Source: Methylobacter sp. (GTDB taxonomy: Bacteria; Pseudomonadota; Gammaproteobacteria; Methylococcales; Methylomonadaceae). Taken from it: 41,951 bases of DNA. Below are positions 40,306 to 41,951 of the stretch, piece by piece. Positions within the stretch are counted from its first letter, which is position 1. Each line of letters starts with the position of its first letter. A program made the position numbers and the translations under genes. Where the stretch lies: NCBI RefSeq assembly GCF_023227905.1, contig NZ_JALOCF010000040.1, positions 1 through 41,951 of the forward strand. The letters are read 5' to 3'. The notes beneath the pieces are model-generated. The model did no database searches, was not told the origin of the DNA, and was given only the letters and a program-made list of their open reading frames with translations.

Positions 40306-41076
40306 ATGAAAATTAAAGCCAAGGTTGATTGTAACGATGAAGAATATGTCACGGATGAAATTGATATTTCGCCTATAACACAAGAGCAAATAAATGCTTA
40401 TTGTACCGGTGAATATCTCGATATTTTTCAGAACAAGCATCGCGTTCCTGATGTATGGCGGTATGTCGTAGACATCAGTCATGCAGATATAGAGGTTATA
40501 TCGGTTGATAAAACGGTTCAATTATCGGATTTTAATGACCGTCCTGCAGCCGATGCGGTAGGTACAAAAATTATTTTGCTTATTCTGGAGTCGCCTCATA
40601 AAAGCGAATATAAGCATGACAAGAAAAGCTTTACACTGAAACCCAAGGCGCCGGCTCAAGGTTATACGGGGCGTAATATAGAAGGTTTTATCAGCGATAT
40701 TTTGAAAAAAATATCCGATTTACCAATAGGTAGTTATAACTTGATTATATCCAACCCTATTCCTTATCTGTGCTCTTTAGGTATTTTCATTGATAAATTA
40801 AATACTAAAGTTCGTGATAATGTGTGGAATGCGATTTGGAATATTATCAATGGAAAAGGCGAATATGTTATTCGGGAAGAGTTTATTGCTCGCTGTAAAC
40901 ACTACCAGCCCGAATATATTATTAATTGCTGTACAGCAAATTTAAAAATGAATGTTACGAATTGTCTGCTTACTCATGGGTTTAATAATAATTTATATGC
41001 AGCGCATCATCCTTCTGCATGGAAATATCAAACCAGGGAACAACTTAATATTCTAAAAGTTAAAGAAATAGACTAA
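40306..41076 (+). CDS. Unassigned protein, possibly uracil-DNA-glycosylase-like
   Basis: 256 residues from ATG 40306 (GGTGG 8 nt upstream); in-frame starts at 40291 and 40219 are less well placed. No signal or membrane segment. N-terminal 90 residues form a separate domain (EEYVTDEIDISPITQEQINA). Then IILLILESPHKSEY (about 100), PAQGYTGRNIEGF, a second core strand LIISNPIPYLC, and near the end LYAAHHPSAW. LESPH at the first strand and HPS near the C-terminus resemble the two catalytic motifs of the UDG superfamily, but I cannot confirm it. Lower GC than the suf genes suggests transfer. It stands between a RelE-like toxin and sufC. Confidence 0.6.
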   Translation: MKIKAKVDCNDEEYVTDEIDISPITQEQINAYCTGEYLDIFQNKHRVPDVWRYVVDISHADIEVISVDKTVQLSDFNDRPAADAVGTKIILLILESPHKSEYKHDKKSFTLKPKAPAQGYTGRNIEGFISDILKKISDLPIGSYNLIISNPIPYLCSLGIFIDKLNTKVRDNVWNAIWNIINGKGEYVIREEFIARCKHYQPEYIINCCTANLKMNVTNCLLTHGFNNNLYAAHHPSAWKYQTREQLNILKVKEID

Positions 41077-41140
41077 CACACTGCCTTTATAAAACGAGCA
41101 GCAAGCTGGTTAAGTAACGTTAAAAACAATTGGAACTCTC

Positions 41141-41896
41141 ATGCTTAGTATTAAAGATTTAACCGTCAATGTGAATGACAAACAAATTCTCAAAGGTATT
41201 AACCTTGAAATCAAGGCGGGTGAAATTCACGCCATCATGGGGCCCAACGGTTCCGGTAAAAGCACGTTGTCGCATGTGTTGTCAGGTAAGAGCGGTTACA
41301 CCGTGACCGGAGGAACGGCGACTTATCAAGGCAAAGATTTGTTGGAAATGGCGCCTGAAATCAGGGCGCGCGAAGGCGTGTTTTTGGCGTTCCAATATCC
41401 GGTCGAAATTCCCGGTGTCAGCAATGTCTATTTGCTGAAAGCGGCGCTGAACTCTATACGCAAACATCATGGACAGCCTGAAGTCGATGCAATGGATTTT
41501 TTAACACTGGTTAAAGAAAAAGTGCGCTTGCTGGAAATGGATGAGAAGTTTCTTTACCGTGCGGTCAATGAAGGCTTTTCCGGCGGCGAAAAGAAACGTA
41601 ATGAAATCCTGCAAATGGCTATTTTGGAACCCAAGTTGTGCATTATGGATGAAACCGATTCCGGCTTGGATATCGACGCGTTAAAAATCGTCGCGGAAGG
41701 CGTAAACTCCTTGCGTTCACCGGAACGCTCGTTTGTGATGGTGACGCATTACCAGCGCTTGCTGGACTATATCAAGCCGGATTTTGTCCACGTGTTGGCG
41801 CATGGTCAAATTGTTAAATCCGGTGGCCCCGAGCTGGCATTGGAGCTGGAAGAAAAAGGCTACAGTTGGGTCGAAGACGATCAGGCGGCGGCATAA
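41141..41896 (+). CDS. sufC: SufC, Fe-S assembly ATPase
   Basis: 251-residue ABC-type ATPase that powers the SufBC2D scaffold. Walker A GPNGSGKST, signature FSGGEKKRNEI, the SufC-specific Walker B LCIMDETDSGLDID and H-loop VTHYQR. It matches SufC in length and in the AFQYPVEIPGVSN motif. The start is 64 nt after the unassigned gene; no separate promoter is evident, so it probably depends on read-through from the suf promoter 3.9 kb upstream. sufD starts at the next base after its stop. Confidence 0.97.
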   Translation: MLSIKDLTVNVNDKQILKGINLEIKAGEIHAIMGPNGSGKSTLSHVLSGKSGYTVTGGTATYQGKDLLEMAPEIRAREGVFLAFQYPVEIPGVSNVYLLKAALNSIRKHHGQPEVDAMDFLTLVKEKVRLLEMDEKFLYRAVNEGFSGGEKKRNEILQMAILEPKLCIMDETDSGLDIDALKIVAEGVNSLRSPERSFVMVTHYQRLLDYIKPDFVHVLAHGQIVKSGGPELALELEEKGYSWVEDDQAAA

Positions 41897-41951
41897 ATGA
41901 ATACGGCAACAGCAAGCCGTTATACGGCTGAATACCAAACCATAGCTTCTG
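41897..41951 (+). CDS. sufD: sufD, 5' end only
   Basis: 18 codons (MNTATASRYTAEYQTIAS) to the window edge. Position directly after sufC (ATG follows TAA with no gap) and the usual sufB-C-D order make this sufD; the sequence alone is too short to prove it. Confidence 0.75.
   Translation, partial: MNTATASRYTAEYQTIAS

Overview
The window looks like a chromosomal segment of a gammaproteobacterium with mid-to-high 40s GC by eye. The gene pairs smpB / ratA-rnfH / bamE / fur, lolC-lolD, comEC and a suf operon led by an Rrf2 regulator are typical of that class. The dispersed intergenic hairpins, the HtpX and small heat-shock genes and the Sfp-type phosphopantetheinyl transferase would fit a methanotroph-like (Methylococcales) genome. 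The order-level placement is an inference, because no methane-oxidation gene is present here.

Layout. 1-2152: edge fragment, a secreted YbhB/PEBP protein and an alpha-oxoamine synthase. 2561-4965: proteostasis island on the minus strand (htpX, a membrane-anchored Hsp20, a soluble Hsp20, a DUF2934 protein). 5214-8895: gamma-glutamyltransferase, Sfp-type PPTase and a VWA/OmpA lipoprotein. 9402-11254: gltX followed by tRNA-Ala(GGC) and two identical tRNA-Glu(UUC) genes. 11492-19906: lipoprotein alkaline phosphatase, a 40-residue membrane protein, a GGDEF cyclase, corA, sixA, a coiled-coil protein, a TVP38/disulfide-reductase fusion and a metallophosphoesterase. 20091-27174: mostly minus strand (ybiT, yaeQ, a NYN-domain protein, ppnP, a probable tRNA-wobble modification pair, HopJ, isochorismatase-family hydrolase, smpB), punctuated by a dispersed hairpin repeat. 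27314-31637: NSS symporter, ratA, rnfH, then a 1.7-kb accessory insert, then bamE. 31789-37204: fur, lolC, lolD, a DUF2062 protein and comEC. 37273 to the right edge: Rrf2 regulator, sufB, a 1.9-kb accessory insert, sufC and the start of sufD.

The most unusual features are the following. (a) The suf operon is split between sufB and sufC by two back-to-back toxin-antitoxin modules (HicAB, then a RelBE-like pair) and an unassigned gene that may be uracil-DNA-glycosylase-like. HicA starts inside the sufB stop codon. (b) The insert between rnfH and bamE holds a gene framed like an integron cassette, a hicB interrupted by one in-frame stop, and a HigBA-like pair whose toxin appears to be leaderless, with its operator over the start codon. 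(c) comEC carries an in-frame 51-base duplication in which each copy forms a hairpin and the two copies differ by compensatory base-pair changes. (d) An FAD oxidoreductase resembling the MnmC oxidase domain overlaps a YtqB/MnmM-like methyltransferase, which suggests a split route to mnm5(s2)U in tRNAs such as the two tRNA-Glu(UUC) encoded here. (e) A palindromic intergenic repeat occurs four times within 7.5 kb.

No transposase, prophage, CRISPR array or rRNA was seen.
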